In this document: in pieces, positions 45,738 to 57,570 of the stretch
Layout: each line of letters starts with the position of its first letter
Numbering within the stretch: position 1 is the stretch's first letter
Assembly (NCBI GenBank): GCA_004335835.1
Contig: RWJK01001782.1
Location: 150,418-214,417 of the forward strand
Direction: 5' to 3'
Source of the DNA: Scenedesmus sp. ARA3
Taxonomy: Eukaryota > Chlorophyta > Chlorophyceae > Sphaeropleales > Scenedesmaceae
Length of the DNA: 64,000 bases
Notes under the pieces: generated by a model
What the model was told of the DNA's origin: nothing
The model's input: only the letters and a program-made list of their open reading frames with translations
The model's database searches: none
Position numbers and translations under genes: made by a program

Positions 45738-47300
45738 GCGCAGGTTCATCCGCTTCTGCGACGCCTTCAACATCCCGCTCATCACCTTTGTGGACGTGCC
45801 GGGCTTCCTGCCAGGCACGCAGCAGGAGCACGCGGGCGTGATCCGGCACGGCGCCAAGCTGCTGTACGCGTATGCTGAGGCCACTGTGCCAAAGCTTGCA
45901 GTCATCACGCGCAAGGCGTATGGAGGCGCCTACTGCGTGATGAGCTCGCAGGTGTGATGTTGATGTTGTGTGATGCGGTGATAAGGATGAGACACGTGGC
46001 GCTGCGCATGCCGTGCGGGTCGGCGTCTGGTTTGTGCCAATGAGTGCTTGGATGGTACTGCAACAGCTGGGTTGTGTTTGTGTCTGATGGAGCATCAGCT
46101 GATGCAGTTCGCTTCCGTAGACAACTTGCCTTGATACTCCCTTCCTGTCTGACCTGACACACTCCCTCTTGCATACACACCGGCTGTCCGACACCCTCCC
46201 TCTGTCCTAGCACACTCTTACGCTTCTGTCCTGGCTTCCGGTGCAGCACCTGCGTGGCGATGTGAACTTGGCGTGGCCGTCTGCTGAGGTGGCAGTGATG
46301 GGCAGCAAGGGCGCGATTGAAGTGATCTTCAAGGGGCACAGCAAGGAGAGCATGGACAAGGTGAGACGGTGTACAAGACTTTGTACATGCATGTTGACAG
46401 TCCATCAAGTGACATTGTGAGACAGCAAATGCACAGCACGAGCCAAAAATGTCATCTTCAAGGCCACAGCAAGGAGAGCATGGACAAGGTGAGACGTTGT
46501 ATGGCATCCATGTTGTGACGAATGTGAGACAGCAAACGCACAGCAGGAGGCACAGACGTTCATGTTCTGCTTGGGACGCGGCAAGGGGTTCCCCTGCTTT
46601 AGAGCCTGGGCGAGGTGTGGCAGCACTGCGCACCTGCTGCAGCATACACCACAGCTTGTAGCAGCGGCATCCGGCGGCGACTGTTACAGCAGGGGCAACT
46701 CAGCTGCGCAGCCCTGCAGCAGGATGCTGCTCAGCACGGAGCCTGTAGTTTGGGCACGCTTGGACCAACTGTATCTCTTTTTGACATGCTTACACGTACA
46801 GCGTGCTGCTTATGCTTGCAGCTCCGCGTGCGAGGAGAGGCTCTACACGCCGCTGTCAGTCTGCGCTGCAGCACTCGGCGCTTCAATTGAGGCCTGCATG
46901 TCAAACTTAAGCTGCTGCAACTCCCACCCTGCATGTGAAAACAACTTGCAGGAGGTGGCCGCATATGACGAGAAGCTCTACACGCCACTGTTAACAGCGA
47001 GTTTGCAGAATTGTCAACACCACACCACAACTAAGGTGTTCACACAGAAGTCTGGCTGCATCACACGTACGCATGCCTCCTCTTACACGCTTTGTGCATG
47101 TTTTCTTGTGCAAAACCTTGCAGGAGGTGGCCGCATACGAGGAAAAGTTCTACACGCCGCTGTCAGCCGCGCGTCACGGCTTCCTGGACGACGTCATCGC
47201 GCCGCGCGACACGCGGGCGCGGCTCATCCGGGAGTTGCGGCTGCTCAAGCACAAGAGCGTGAGCCGGCCATGGAAGAAGCACGGCAACATCCCGCTGTGA
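39988..47300 (+). CDS. PCCB: Propionyl-CoA carboxylase beta chain, mitochondrial, 12 exons
   Basis: Carboxyltransferase subunit that moves CO2 from biotin (on the alpha chain) to propionyl-CoA, making methylmalonyl-CoA in branched-chain amino acid and odd-chain fatty acid breakdown. Exons: 39988-40212, 40967-41144, 42656-42850, 43403-43527, 43780-43894, 44229-44313, 44587-44671, 44921-44967, 45345-45491, 45744-45951, 46247-46360, 47124-47300; 566 aa, all phases consistent. The first 40 residues are a likely transit peptide. [34 protein letters not shown] and [13 protein letters not shown] (about 223-235) build the acyl-CoA half. [21 protein letters not shown] (from about 418) and [14 protein letters not shown] build the biotin half with its Gly-rich oxyanion hole. 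The ending [12 protein letters not shown] is typical of PCCB rather than MCCB. Exon echoes occur in most introns. A local frame of the echoes could mislead automatic gene callers. Confidence 0.96.
40643..40912 (+). repeat. Three echoes of the PCCB exon 2 start
   Basis: Copies of [18 protein letters not shown] begin at 40643, 40748 and 40853, all after TGCAG, 105 bp apart (the real exon begins at 40967). They are nearly identical over about 50 nt, so the duplications look recent. Confidence 0.93.
41205..41345 (+). repeat. Echoes of the PCCB exon 2 end
   Basis: Copies of [13 protein letters not shown] and the following GTAACAG-GTG donor at about 41211-41253 and 41293-41340, downstream of the true donor at 41144. 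A weaker third copy lies near 41415-41450. Confidence 0.88.
41668..41779. repeat. Fold-back inverted repeat, arms about 50 bp
   Basis: The left arm starts TGTTAGGTGTGAAACT. The right arm is its imperfect reverse complement, ending near AGTGAAAT...CCTAACA read on the other strand. About 34 of the 41 bases I aligned pair, around a TGTGTACACA loop. It lies in PCCB intron 2 and is preceded by direct repeats of a GAGTGAAACTATGAT-type segment. MITE-like in size and shape. Confidence 0.75.
41889..42618 (+). repeat. Six echoes of PCCB exon 3
   Basis: Copies of [17 protein letters not shown] start near 41889, 42004, 42149, 42255, 42401 and 42558 (the real exon starts at 42656). Most follow CAG acceptors. 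The fifth reaches into AAKIC, about half of the exon. The degree of decay varies between copies. Confidence 0.93.
42883..43356 (+). repeat. Echo of the PCCB exon 3 end and three near-complete echoes of exon 4
   Basis: 42883-42966 repeats [22 protein letters not shown] with a GTGAGC donor. Exon 4 copies start at 43057 (to GPCA, then diverges), 43179 ([17 protein letters not shown]) and 43290 ([17 protein letters not shown]). The true exon starts at 43403 and alone carries [10 protein letters not shown]. Confidence 0.92.
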
Positions 47301-47425
47301 GTTGCTACAGAAGCTGCCCAGTGGTAACATGATCAGCTTGGTCAGCGGCTCATCTGGGAGCTGCGGCTGCTGAAGCACAAGTGCGTCAGCCGGCTTTGGA
47401 GGAAGCACGGCAACATCCCGCTGTG
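46450..47425 (+). repeat. Echoes of PCCB exons 11 and 12
   Basis: 46450-46490 repeats the exon 11 end ([13 protein letters not shown]) and donor. About 46828-46858 and 46951-46996 repeat the exon 12 start ([13 protein letters not shown]). 47340-47425, after the true stop, repeats the exon 12 end including a second in-frame NIPL-TGA. Confidence 0.88.
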
Positions 47426-48945
47426 AGCTGCACACACACAGCTGGGCACACGTGTAACCTCATCAGTGACTGGTGCGTGAGCTGCGGCTGCTGCACGCAA
47501 GCAAGCAAGCAAACCAGCCAACACATGAGCGTGAGCAGGCCTCAAGAGTAGCACGGCAACTTTCGCTGTGAGCTGCTGCTGGGCACACAACATACCCAGC
47601 TGAACATGACAGGCGCAGTGATGTTGCAAGTTGCTTCTGCTTGAGGAGCCAGTGGCAGGCTAAGCGCAGGAGGCCGGCTGCCTGCAGGAGCTGCAGCAGC
47701 AGAGTGATGCTAGGTGCGTTAGCCACGTCTTACGCAACAGGGTATATGTTACGCAACAGGGTATATGTTATGTAACAAGGTATACCCTGTAGCATAGCTC
47801 TGCATGGTCTGGTGGCTGCTGGGTGTTCGTGGAGGGCAGCATGCACGCAGGGTCTCGCGCTGGCATGCTGCTGGGTGGACGCTGTGTGGTGGCTGCAGCA
47901 GACAGCTGCTGTCAAACCTCTACGGCAGAGGCCTTCAAGTTGAGTCGGGGGTGTGCTGCACACTGTGCAAAATTTGCGCCTGTTTGCGAAAAAAATTATG
48001 CGCCGCTGGAGCCATACTCCTTGTTACAGTTGTGCAGGGAGAGTTTGCTGTTTGCCTGGAATCGTAAAACTGAAATGGGCGTTGCATTGAATGTACCATA
48101 TGTTCTCAGTGGTTGGACTATTGCAGCTGTCTGTGTTGATGAGCAATGCCTGCCAGGCTGGCTCAGCAGCACGCTACTGGTATTGTGTGCTCAGACTGGG
48201 TTGCAACCGTGGCGTTAGCGTTTAAGCTGGTGCCAATGCTGACATCAGTCACGGTTGACGTATACAGGGTCACTGCAACAGGTGACTGATGGTGTGTGGG
48301 CGATGTGCTCAGCAATCACCTGCCAGGCTGGTGCAGTCATACGAACGTTCGTAGTGCGGGCTGTCCTTATCACTGCTGGGGTAAAAGGGCCGAAATAAAT
48401 TACCACTTATATTTGAGGAACCACAGTGTTTCGCCTAAATGGCGTGGCTGCTTCTGGGTTGAGACCTGCGCACAGGTCCCACTGTCACTGCGATAGACTT
48501 GGACCTGCCGAACTGCAGTCCCATAACCAACGTGTGCCTGAAACAGTCGCTGAAATTGACTTTTACCGATTCATTGGCAACCCGGCAAGTGCACCCGTGG
48601 CAGCTGTTCCTTTTTGTTCGCCGGGCCAAACATCACCGCCACAGAGCAGTAATCTTGCACACAATTTAATGTGAATTGTGGTTGTTTTGAGCGGTTACGA
48701 TAGGTTCGAACGACTTGCTCCGCAGCTTCTGAGCAGCGTCTCGTGAGCACAGGACAGTCTGCCCTCGATCGCATACGTCCAGTACCAGACTGTCTCAGGA
48801 GTGAACTACCCTGAATAAACAGCAAGTGACTTAGGCCTCACGGCTTGCTTCAGCTGAGCTGCCCAACATCATCAGGAAGGACAGCGGAACAGCCCTGGTC
48901 AGCCCAAAGACAGCAGCGGAGGCTAGAAGCAGCACGCTGGCTGCA
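47301..48945. other. PCCB 3' flank and carboxypeptidase promoter
   Basis: No gene seen. TGTAA at 47453-47457, about 155 nt past the PCCB stop, is a candidate poly-A signal. A 19-bp tandem repeat lies at 47730-47786. Confidence 0.4.
47730..47786. repeat. 19-bp tandem repeat, 3 copies
   Basis: TTACGCAACAGGGTATATG at 47730 and 47749 is identical, with a diverged third unit at 47768 that contains TGTAA. Confidence 0.9.
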
Positions 48946-50487
48946 ATGGCCTCCACGCCACGCAGCTCCGGCCCTCTTCCGGCTCGCCTGACGCTGCTGG
49001 TGGTGCTGGCTGCAGCCTGCCTGCAATGCTCAGCAGCAGTAGCAGCTGGCTCTGACCAGGCATCATCACTGCCCAGGCGAGCGCTGCGTGCAGCACCCGC
49101 CCAGTCAAACGTAACAGCAAACCCCCGGGAATGGGCGGACAAGCTCAACAGCACCTACCTCAGCAACGCAGAGCTGGGCTGGTGGATGCTGGAGTATGTG
49201 CAGCGCTGTGCTCCACTGGCGCGCCGCTTTGCAATTGGCAGCAGCGCAGTAGACAGGCAGCCACTATGGGTTCTGGAAATCTCAGACAACCCAGGCTTGC
49301 AGGAAGCCGAGCCCAACTTCAAGTATGTGGCAAACATGCATGGGGATGAGACCAGCGGCCGCGCGCTGCTGCCGCTGCTGGCAGAGTGGCTCTGCGAGAA
49401 CTACCAGACAGACGAGCGCGCCACGCGCATGGTGCGTGACATGCATCTCTTCATAATGCCAACCATGAACCCAGACGGCTTTACCCGCTCCCAGCGCTAC
49501 AACGCGCAGCGCATCGACCTGAACCGCAACTTCTCAGACCCGCAGTTCGACTGCCAGCCAAACCTGGAGAACTGCACGGCAGCATCCCTCATGCGCAAAT
49601 ACAACAGCAGCGCTCCAGAGGTACAGGCCATCATGCGATGGTCCATGCCACTTAACGCACGCCGGCTGCTGCGCCGCCGCAGCGCAACCAGCAGCGCCGT
49701 CAGCGTCCCACAGCCGCCGCGCAACGTGCGGCAGTTCCACTTCACTGCTGCTGCCAACCTACACGAGGGAGCAGTGGTTGCAAACTACCCCTTTGATGGC
49801 AGCCCGATTGCAGGGCGCGGCGCAGCAGCAGCAACAGCAGCTGCGGGCCAGGGTGACATGGAGGCAGCCGCGGCAGCAATCGTAGCAGCGCGCCAGCAGC
49901 AGCCAACAGACGTGGCTGCAGCGCTCGAGCAGCTTGCAGGAGGCAGCGGCAGCGGCAGCGCCCCTGGCACCACAGTAAGGCCTGCGAGGCCGGATGTCGG
50001 CAGCAGCAGCAGCGTTAGCAGCAGCAGTGCGCGGCCTGCCAACTACCATGCTTCGCCTGATGACGCAACTTTCAGGTTTCTGGCGAGCACGTATGCCACA
50101 AAGCACACGTGGATGTCAAACACCACGAGGAACTGGGAGTTCCCTGAAGGTGGCATCACAAACGGCGCAGGCTGGTATGACGTATATGTGAGTACTGCTG
50201 TGGTTGGCAAGGCATGCTGGTATGCAGCTGGTGTTGTTGTGCTGCTGGGCTCTGAGGTTGTGCAGCTGTGCAGCGCCCAACAGCAGCAGAAGCAGCAGCA
50301 GCAGGGTTGAGGTACAGCTTGAGAATTTGTTGTGTTTCCTCGCATGTGTATGCATGCAGTTTAATAACGCGCTGGCTTGGGACACATCAGCACCTTGATT
50401 TTGTCAACCGAGGCACACATATGCTCTCTGCTGCGCTGCTGCTCACCTTTCAGCTACTTTTGTCACCTGGAACACTGCTCTGACGCC

Positions 50488-50526
<39 letters not shown>

Positions 50527-51081
50527 ACCTACCTCTGCTATTGTACAGCCTGCAGGGCGGCATGCAGGACTGGGACTACCTGGCGGCCTCCTGCATGGAG
50601 ACCACTGGTAGCACTCAGCAACAATAACTAACACTGTTGTATTGCCTTGCTTGTACCTACCTCTGCTGTTGTACTGCAGGGCGGCATGCAGGACTGGGAC
50701 TACCTGGCGGGCTCCTGCATGGAGCTCACGCTGGAGCTCAACGAGAACAAGTACCCTCCTGCAAGCGAGCTTTTGAAAATCTGGGCCGAAAACAAGGAGG
50801 CGCTGATCGCGCTGCCGCTCACTGCAGCGCTCGGCGGCATCCGCGGCGATGTGACTTCCGGGTCTGACGGCCTGCCGATCCCCGCGACGATTACCGTGGA
50901 CGGCAGCACCTGGAAAACGTTTGCGGACAGCTACCTCGGTTTTTTTGCGCGCCCTGTGAAGCCTGGGACGTATACAGTTAAGGCGCAGTACCCTGGGTTT
51001 AAGACTGCCTCGGCCACTGTAACGGTACCTGAGGATTTGACTGGCGCTGTGGCCAACCTGGTGATGAGTCCTGTCAAGTAA
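48946..51081 (+). CDS. M14 metallocarboxypeptidase (carboxypeptidase D/E-like), two exons
   Basis: A zinc exopeptidase removing C-terminal residues (basic ones in the N/E subfamily); probably secretory. Exons 48946-50187 and 50680-51081 give 547 aa. Residues about 12-34 are a hydrophobic signal peptide (LTLLVVLAAACLQCS). Zinc ligands are H132 and E135 in MHGDETSG and H273 in NLHEGAVVANYPFD. Substrate-binding LNRNF is at 192-196. The catalytic Glu lies in CMELTLEL (E429-E433), encoded in exon 2. A transthyretin-like beta domain closes the protein (GIRGDVTSGSDGLPIPATIT onward), as in carboxypeptidases D, E and N. An Ala/Ser/Gln low-complexity insertion (about 285-365) interrupts the catalytic domain after the third zinc ligand. 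The start at 48946 is the first ATG before the signal peptide. Several N-x-S/T sites fit secretion. Confidence 0.93.
50549..50610 (+). repeat. Echo of the carboxypeptidase exon 2 start
   Basis: GGMQDWDYLAASCMETT follows a CCTGCAG acceptor in the intron, 131 bp before the true exon. If used, it would replace the catalytic Glu region and hit a stop soon after. Confidence 0.88.
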
Positions 51082-51149
51082 TGGGTGGATGTGGAGTTGA
51101 CGGCTGTATAGTGCAGCAGTGTGCATTTGAGGCAGCTGCCCGAGTGGTG

Positions 51150-51252
51150 GGCTGCTGGTCACACATTGTGTGGCTGCTGGTCAAACATTGGCTGCTGGTC
51201 ACACATTGTGTGGCTGCTGGTCACACATTGTGTGGCTGCTGGTCACACAAAC
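51150..51252. repeat. Tandem repeat of a GGCTGCTGGTCACACATTGT unit
   Basis: Four or five units of about 17-24 bp, with internal truncation. Confidence 0.85.
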
Positions 51253-51413
51253 ACAGCGGACACAGCGCAGTATCGGGGAGTTGAGGTAGCTTGCTGCCTC
51301 GGCTGTGAGGTGGAGGTATGCTGGTGGCAGGCGTACAGCGAGGCAGCGTGCTGACCTGAGGGGGGGATGTGTGGCGGGATTGCAGCGAGTGCTCGGGGCT
51401 GCAAAGTCAACGT

Positions 51414-51483
51414 GTTGACCGTTGCGTTGACCGTTGCGTTGACCGTTGCGTTGACCGTTGTGTTGACTGTTGTGTTGACCGCG
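51414..51483. repeat. 12-bp tandem repeat (GTTGACCGTTGC)
   Basis: About six units, the last ones with T substitutions. Confidence 0.9.
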
Positions 51484-52119
51484 CATGCTGTGCTGCCGCA
51501 GCTGCATATCTGCACAGGCAATGCCAGCCTAGGCGGAAGGTTGCTCGACGGCTGCTATGCAGAGCGATCCTGCAGGATATGCAGGTGTGCTGCACACCTC
51601 TGTGCTGTGTGTTCCCGTGTGTGCTGTGTTGCACGCCACAAGCATGCATGCCCATTGCAAGTGAAGAGCTGTACAGCTGCTGCGGAGCGGATGCACATTC
51701 ATTGACGGCGCTGCACGTCTGCTCGTGTTGGTTTCGGGGCTTTCATATGGTGGTACGATTGAGGCAGTACAGCTGCAGGGGCAGCAGTATATGCAGGACT
51801 TGTTGTATTGCCCTGGCTTGGACTGGGGCTTGTTATAATGGGTTGCTTATGTATTTATGGGTTGCAACATATGCTGCTGCTGGGCGTCAGGCATTCGCAC
51901 CAGCTACCACGCTGCATGCATGTACTGGCATCAGAGCTCATCACTCCCTGCGCAGAATGGGCGTTCACAAAGAACAGAATGCATGTGTGCCACTGCGTGC
52001 TTGTTTTTTGATGATGGAATGCGTTTGGCATGTGATTGATGAGATGTTGAGATCGCAGCGCAGGTGTCATCGGCTTCTGCTGCTGCCTAGGCCTTTGTGG
52101 GCCTTTTTGTGCATCAATT

Positions 52120-52900
52120 TGGCAGCGGGCAGGGCATTGCCATGCATGCTTTTGCAGCATATCGCTGCTGCTGTGGTGGCTTGCAGGTCATTGCCATGCA
52201 TGCTGCTGGAGCACATCGCTGCTGTGTGGCGGGCCATGAGCTGAGATCCCCAGGTTACTTGCTCGCCTGCGGCATGGGGAGGCAGCAGGCTGTGCATTGC
52301 CACGCATGCTTCTGCAGCACATGGCTGCTGCTGCTGCTGCTGCTGCTGTGGTGGCTGGTGTCATGGGGTCCTGCTCCGTTTATGGGCTGCGGCATGATGC
52401 AGCTTTATGCTTCATGCAGCACCCCATGCATGGGCGTCTATGTGCATTAGCATCGCTGCCGTGTGGCGGGTCATGAGCTGAGATTCCCAGGTTGCTTGCT
52501 CGCCCGCGGCATGGGGAGGGCAGCAGGCTGTGCAGTGCCATGGGTGCTTCTGCAGCGCATCGCTGCTGCTGCTGCTGCTGCAGTGGTGGCTGGTGTCCTG
52601 GCGTCCTGCTCCTTTTGTGGGCTGCGGCATGATGCAGCTTTATGCTTCATGGCAGCACCCCATGCATGGGCATGGGGAGGGCAGCAGGCTGTGCATTGCC
52701 ATGCATGTTGCTGCAGCACATGGCTGCTGCTGCTGCTGCCGTGGTGGCTGGTGTCTTGGGGTCCTGCTCCTTTTGTGGGCTGCAGCATGCTGCGTTATGG
52801 CAGCAGCCCATGCCTGGGCGTATATGTGCATTACCATGGGCGCGTTTGCAGCACATCGCTGCTGCTGTGGTGGCTGGCGGGATGAGATCCCCAGGTCATT
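52120..52900. repeat. Long-period complex tandem repeat (about 150-220 bp)
   Basis: Four or so diverged units share CATCGCTGCTGCTG, GTGGTGGCTGGTGTC, CCTGCTCC, TTTGTGGGCTGC and CCCATGCATGGGC blocks in the same order. On the minus strand the unit boundary reads GEQVTWGSQLM-like, repeated. Confidence 0.75.
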
Positions 52901-53469
52901 TGCTCGCAGTGCAGCGCTGCAGCTTGGTGCAGCATGCCTGCGAAGCTTGGAGAAGCAGCGCCAATGCTGCCTGTGTGTTCCAGTAGTCAGCAGCGTGAGT
53001 GTTTGCAAGGGGAGCTGAAGGGTCATGTGACAGCTGAGAGCCGCAGTGCTGCAGACGTCAGTGCATGCCGGGCGACTGTGTGCTTCGGTCACAGCGGCGC
53101 ACTGCAGGCTGTAGCAGTTATGCTTTCAGACGCTTGATTGGCAGGTCGGAGGGGTGCTGGTTGATTTGGCCCGGCTATTTGCCGCAACACAGGTTGTGAC
53201 TCTCCATCTTTCCATGGTAGTGCTGTTGTGTGCTGCCGCTGTGCTGCTGCTGCTGCTGCGCTGCTGGTGTGCTGATGGCAGCTTGTCCAGCAGGACCTGC
53301 AGCTTGGGCGGCAGCACCTGCGCAGCAGCAACAGCAACAAACAAACGATTGGCTGTCAAACGGGGTTCTGATGTGTGCTTTCTTTGGTTGGTTGGTGTAT
53401 GAGGTGAACGGAACCGGGTTCAGAGGCGCAGCGGAGCTGTTGCCAGGGCTTCTGGTGTTGTTTGCGGTA

Positions 53470-53760
53470 CTGGGCTGATGCACACACTGTGCTTTTGCCA
53501 GGGCTTCTGGTGTTGTTTGGGGTACTGGNNNNNNNNNNNNNNNNNNNNNNNNNNNNNNNNNNNNNNNNNNNNNNNNNNNNNNNNNNNNNNNNNNNNNNNN
53601 NNNNNNNNNNNNNNNNNNNNNNNNNNNNNNNNNNNNNNNNNNNNNNNNNNNNNNNNNNNNNNNNNNNNNNNNNNNNNNNNNNNNNNNNNNNNNNNNACAC
53701 ACTGTGCTTTTGCCAGGGCTGCTGGTGTTGGGGTACTGGGCTGATGCACACACTGTGCTG
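53470..53760. repeat. About 45-50-bp tandem repeat interrupted by a 168-N gap
   Basis: Units contain CACACTGTGCTTTTGCCAGG and CTGGTGTTG...GTACTGG on both sides of Ns at 53529-53696. The array is probably collapsed or unresolved in the assembly. Confidence 0.9.
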
Positions 53761-54119
53761 AGGTGTCCCTCCATCTGCTGTGGCTTGCAATGCCGCCACC
53801 ATACACCATCAAAGTGCGCAGACTTGCATTTTCCATGCTAGACTGTCCATCTGTACACATCACTTGTGCAGCGACCACGGCCTGGCGGTGTAGCTGCGAG
53901 CCTGGTGCTGCTGTTGGAGCATCCTGCTTGCTCGTGGCTGCTGCTGCGGCTGTGCAGCGTGTCTCCCCTACCTGCCCCGCTGCCATTACTAGCAGCTCCT
54001 CGCTCCTCAAGTGCAGCTTGCACAAGCAGCCTGGCAGCCCAGGCATTGGTTGTTATCATCAACCCGGCAGTGCTGCCACGCGCGCAAGCGCACTCAAAGA
54101 AAGCCTGCCACCTCGCATG

Positions 54120-54760
54120 CAGCTGCAGTTGCTCGGCTGTATATGTGTGCTACGCTTGCACGCACCTGCTGCTGCAGCGTGATGTGTGCTGCTGTGTAAG
54201 GCGGCCTCTGCCTGCCCGCATACAGCTGCTGAATTGCTGGGCTGTTCATGTGTGCTACGCTTGCACGCACCTGCTGCTGCAGCGTGATGTGTGCTGCTGT
54301 GTAAGGCGGCCTGTGCCTGCCTGCATGCAGCTGCAGGATTGCTGGGCTGTTCATGTGTGCTACGCTTGCACGCACCTGCTGCTGCAGCGTGATGTGTGCT
54401 GCTGTGTATGGCGGCCTGTGCCTGCCTGCATGCAGCTGCAGGATTGCTGGGCTGTTCATGTGTGCTACGCTTGCACGCACCTGCTGCTGCAGCGTGATGT
54501 GTGCTGCTGTGTAAGGCGGCTTGTGCCTGCCCGCATACAGCTGCAGAATTGCTGGGCTGTGTATGTGTGCTACGCTTGCACGCACCTGCTGGTGCAGCGT
54601 GATGTGTGCTGCTGTGTAAGGCGGCCTCTGCCTGCCCGCATACAGCTGCAGAGTTGCTGGGCTGTTCATGTGTGCTACCATGCTACGCTTGCACGCACCT
54701 GCTGCTGCAGCGTGATGCGTGCCGTGTGTTTTGTTTGGCGGCCTGTGCCTGCTGCAATCA
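54120..54760. repeat. About 120-bp tandem repeat, six copies
   Basis: Each unit contains CTACGCTTGCACGCACCTGC then TGATGTGTGCTGCTGTGTAA. On the minus strand every unit reads RPPYTAAHITLQQ followed by a GTGCGTG donor-like site, the same form as the exon echoes of the known genes. Confidence 0.9.
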
Positions 54761-55841
54761 TGAGCGGCGCTTATGAAGCAGCACTTGTTTCACTTGTTAC
54801 TTAAACGAAGCATCAGCTTGACCTGTGAGAGCTGAGCTGACGCGTGCTGCGCGCACACACAATAAGCACAATGTCCACTTGGTACTTGGCACATGTAGAC
54901 AAATCAGATGGTGGTGTGGGGATTGCTGTTTCGCACCAAGAAGCAGCCTCTGCAGTGCGCAGGATGCAGCATGTGCAGCAGCAGTGCTGGCAGTACGGCG
55001 TGAGCTGTGGCAGTCATCACTCTCACCTGACTAGTGCCTGGGGTGGCTGGGCACAGCTTGTATGCATGGTGTCACTTGGGTGGTGCGTTGTGGGTGAGGC
55101 GGCTAAGATTGACGGCAGCGCGCGCTGCTACAGGGAAAGCACACCTACAGGCCTGAATGCTGCAACATTCTTTATATGCTGCAGTGTGCCTGCCGTCCGC
55201 TTGCCTGTTGCGTTTCAGTGCGACTAGTTGCCTGCAGGATGGTTTGCAATGAGTTGGCTTGAACTAAGGGTGGGGTGTTCACAGAGAGTTTGCATATGTG
55301 GGGTGTACATTTGTATGCTGCTAAGGCCTTTGCATGAAGGTGTCAGGTCTGCTGGCTGCTTCGTGGCTTGCGCTGTTGTACAGTGTGCCATCACCCGCGC
55401 ATCCCATGCAGCAGACTGTGCTGATGAAAGGAACCAGTTCGAGTTGCGGTCACGTCCAGCTAACATCCTTGTGGCTTGAAGCTGCAGCCCACTCACGACG
55501 TTTTGGTAGCTTCAATGTATTGTTTCTGGTTGATTTCAGGCAGAGTGGCAGCACCATGGGCGTGTCAGGCCTGCTGTGCTCTGGGATGCCAGGCTGACTG
55601 AAACTGACAGTCACAGTTCATCATGACCGATGTTGAGTGCACGGGTCACTTTCAATACTGTTGCTCTTGATATTCGTAGTACTGGGAAAGCGTCCAACGC
55701 GACATTGCGCAAGCAGCTGGTTGCTTTCATTTGAGCAGCACATCGCAGGCACTGCGCAGATCACCTGTAGCGCAGGCACGCGCACAACTTGAGAAACAGC
55801 AACACATTCAAATGGCTGAATGATTACTGCGTGCTGCAATA

Positions 55842-56477
55842 ATGAAACAAGCGGCATGCAAAACGCTGCTGGGCAGCGAGCTGAAGCGGGCCAGCAGTCT
55901 TTTGCAGAACGGTAGCATTGCAATCGAACAAGCTGCATGCGAAGCTGTTGCGAGAACGTTCTGCAAAGACGCCGCTGCGACAAGTGGTAGCACTAATGGT
56001 GTAGATCACGGTGCACAGGACGCAGCTGCCATTCAATATGAAGGAAGTACGTCAGGTAAGCCAATCTGAAGCAGCGCAGCTGCCCACGTCGCTGCTGCGG
56101 TGCCGGGTTACCCAGTGGGTACTGTGCTGCTGTCAACTGCATGCTGTATTGAACTGTAGTTTCCACACTCCACAGCCTGGCAGTATGTTTGCGCTGTGCA
56201 TGATTATAATGACGTGATATTTTGTCATCTATCACTCATTGATCACTGCCCATGCTGGGAATCAACGCCACCACTCTTGCAGGCACTGCAGGCACTGCTC
56301 AGCTGCAGCAGCACGCCAGCAACCCTAGCAGCAGCAGCAGCACTGCTGCACCCTCTGCTGCTGGCAGTAGCACTGAGCCAGCCGCCAGCTGCCATGCTGA
56401 CGTGGCAGCTGCCACCAGCCACAGCCTCAGCAGTAGCCAAACCTTCAGCCTTGGCCGCAGTGTGAGCCCCGGGCGCC

Positions 56478-56524
<47 letters not shown>

Positions 56525-56851
56525 GGGGCGAGCCACAGCTTCCAGCAACGCCTGCACATACACTCAAGTGAGCCCTCTGCTGCTGCTGCTGAAGGGCAGC
56601 ATGTGCTGCGGCAAGGCTCTGCTGCTGCATCCAGCTTAGGCCACATGACACAGATGATGGCTGGCAGCAGCAGCAGCAACGGCAGCAGCAGCAGCAGCGG
56701 CAGCAGCACCGGCAGCAGCAGCAGCAGTGGGTTGGGTCAGGATCCACCCTCATGGCAGGACATGCAGCAGATGCTGCAGCGGCGGCTGCCACAGGAGCCA
56801 AGCCCGTCCAGTGGCAGCAATGGCAGCAGCAGCATCAGCAGCAGTGCAGCT

Positions 56852-56882
<31 letters not shown>

Positions 56883-57324
56883 CAGGTGTGCAGAGCTTGC
56901 TGCAGCAGCTTGCTGCTGGTGCTGCACTGCCCTCATCATCATGGCAAGTCAAGCAGAACCAGCCAGCTGGCGTGACAGTTGCTTATGTGGCAGCTGTGCC
57001 TGTCGAGCTTCCAGGAGGGTTTAGGATGGTGCTGTCTCCTAAACCCCTGCCGCCCCCACAAGCAGCAGCAGCAGCAGCAGACGAGGCGCCAGAAGCTTTT
57101 GAGCGTGAGGTGGCTTCTATTTACAAACAGCTGCGAAGGAGGGCCAGGCAAGCTGGGGCTTCAGAACTGCAGCAAGAGTTGCAGCGAGAGCAGCAAAAAC
57201 AAAGCGCGGTAGCACAGTACTGGGCTTCGCAACAGCAGACGCGCCAGGCGCAGCAACAGCAGCAGCAGCAGCAGGGACGGCCACGGCGGCGCCTGCAGCA
57301 GCTGCATGCGGAAGGTGAGGCTGC

Positions 57325-57385
<61 letters not shown>

Positions 57386-57538
57386 AAGCACAGGCAGCAT
57401 AAGCAGCAGCGGCTGGATCATTGGCAGGCAGGGGACACACTTCCCCAGCAGCAGCAGCAGCAGCAGCCTTCTGGCTGGGCAGCTTACCTGAAACAGCTGC
57501 AGACGAGGCCTGCTGATGCAGCACCTTCTGAGCCATCC

Positions 57539-57570
<32 letters not shown>

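Larger units (their letters stand above)
51082..55841. other. Repeat-rich region; possible remnants of an unidentified minus-strand gene
   Basis: I could not build a gene. Minus-strand fragments have exon-like form, for example VLPPKLQVLLDKLPSAHQ (53265-53318, after a GCGCAG acceptor). Repeated units also read as protein followed by a GTGCGT donor. Most of the stretch is tandem repeats (listed separately) and a 168-N gap. Confidence 0.35.

Noticed and set aside
53866..54804. 312-codon plus-strand frame through the 120-bp array
   Set aside because: Cys/Leu-rich translation of a tandem repeat without family resemblance.
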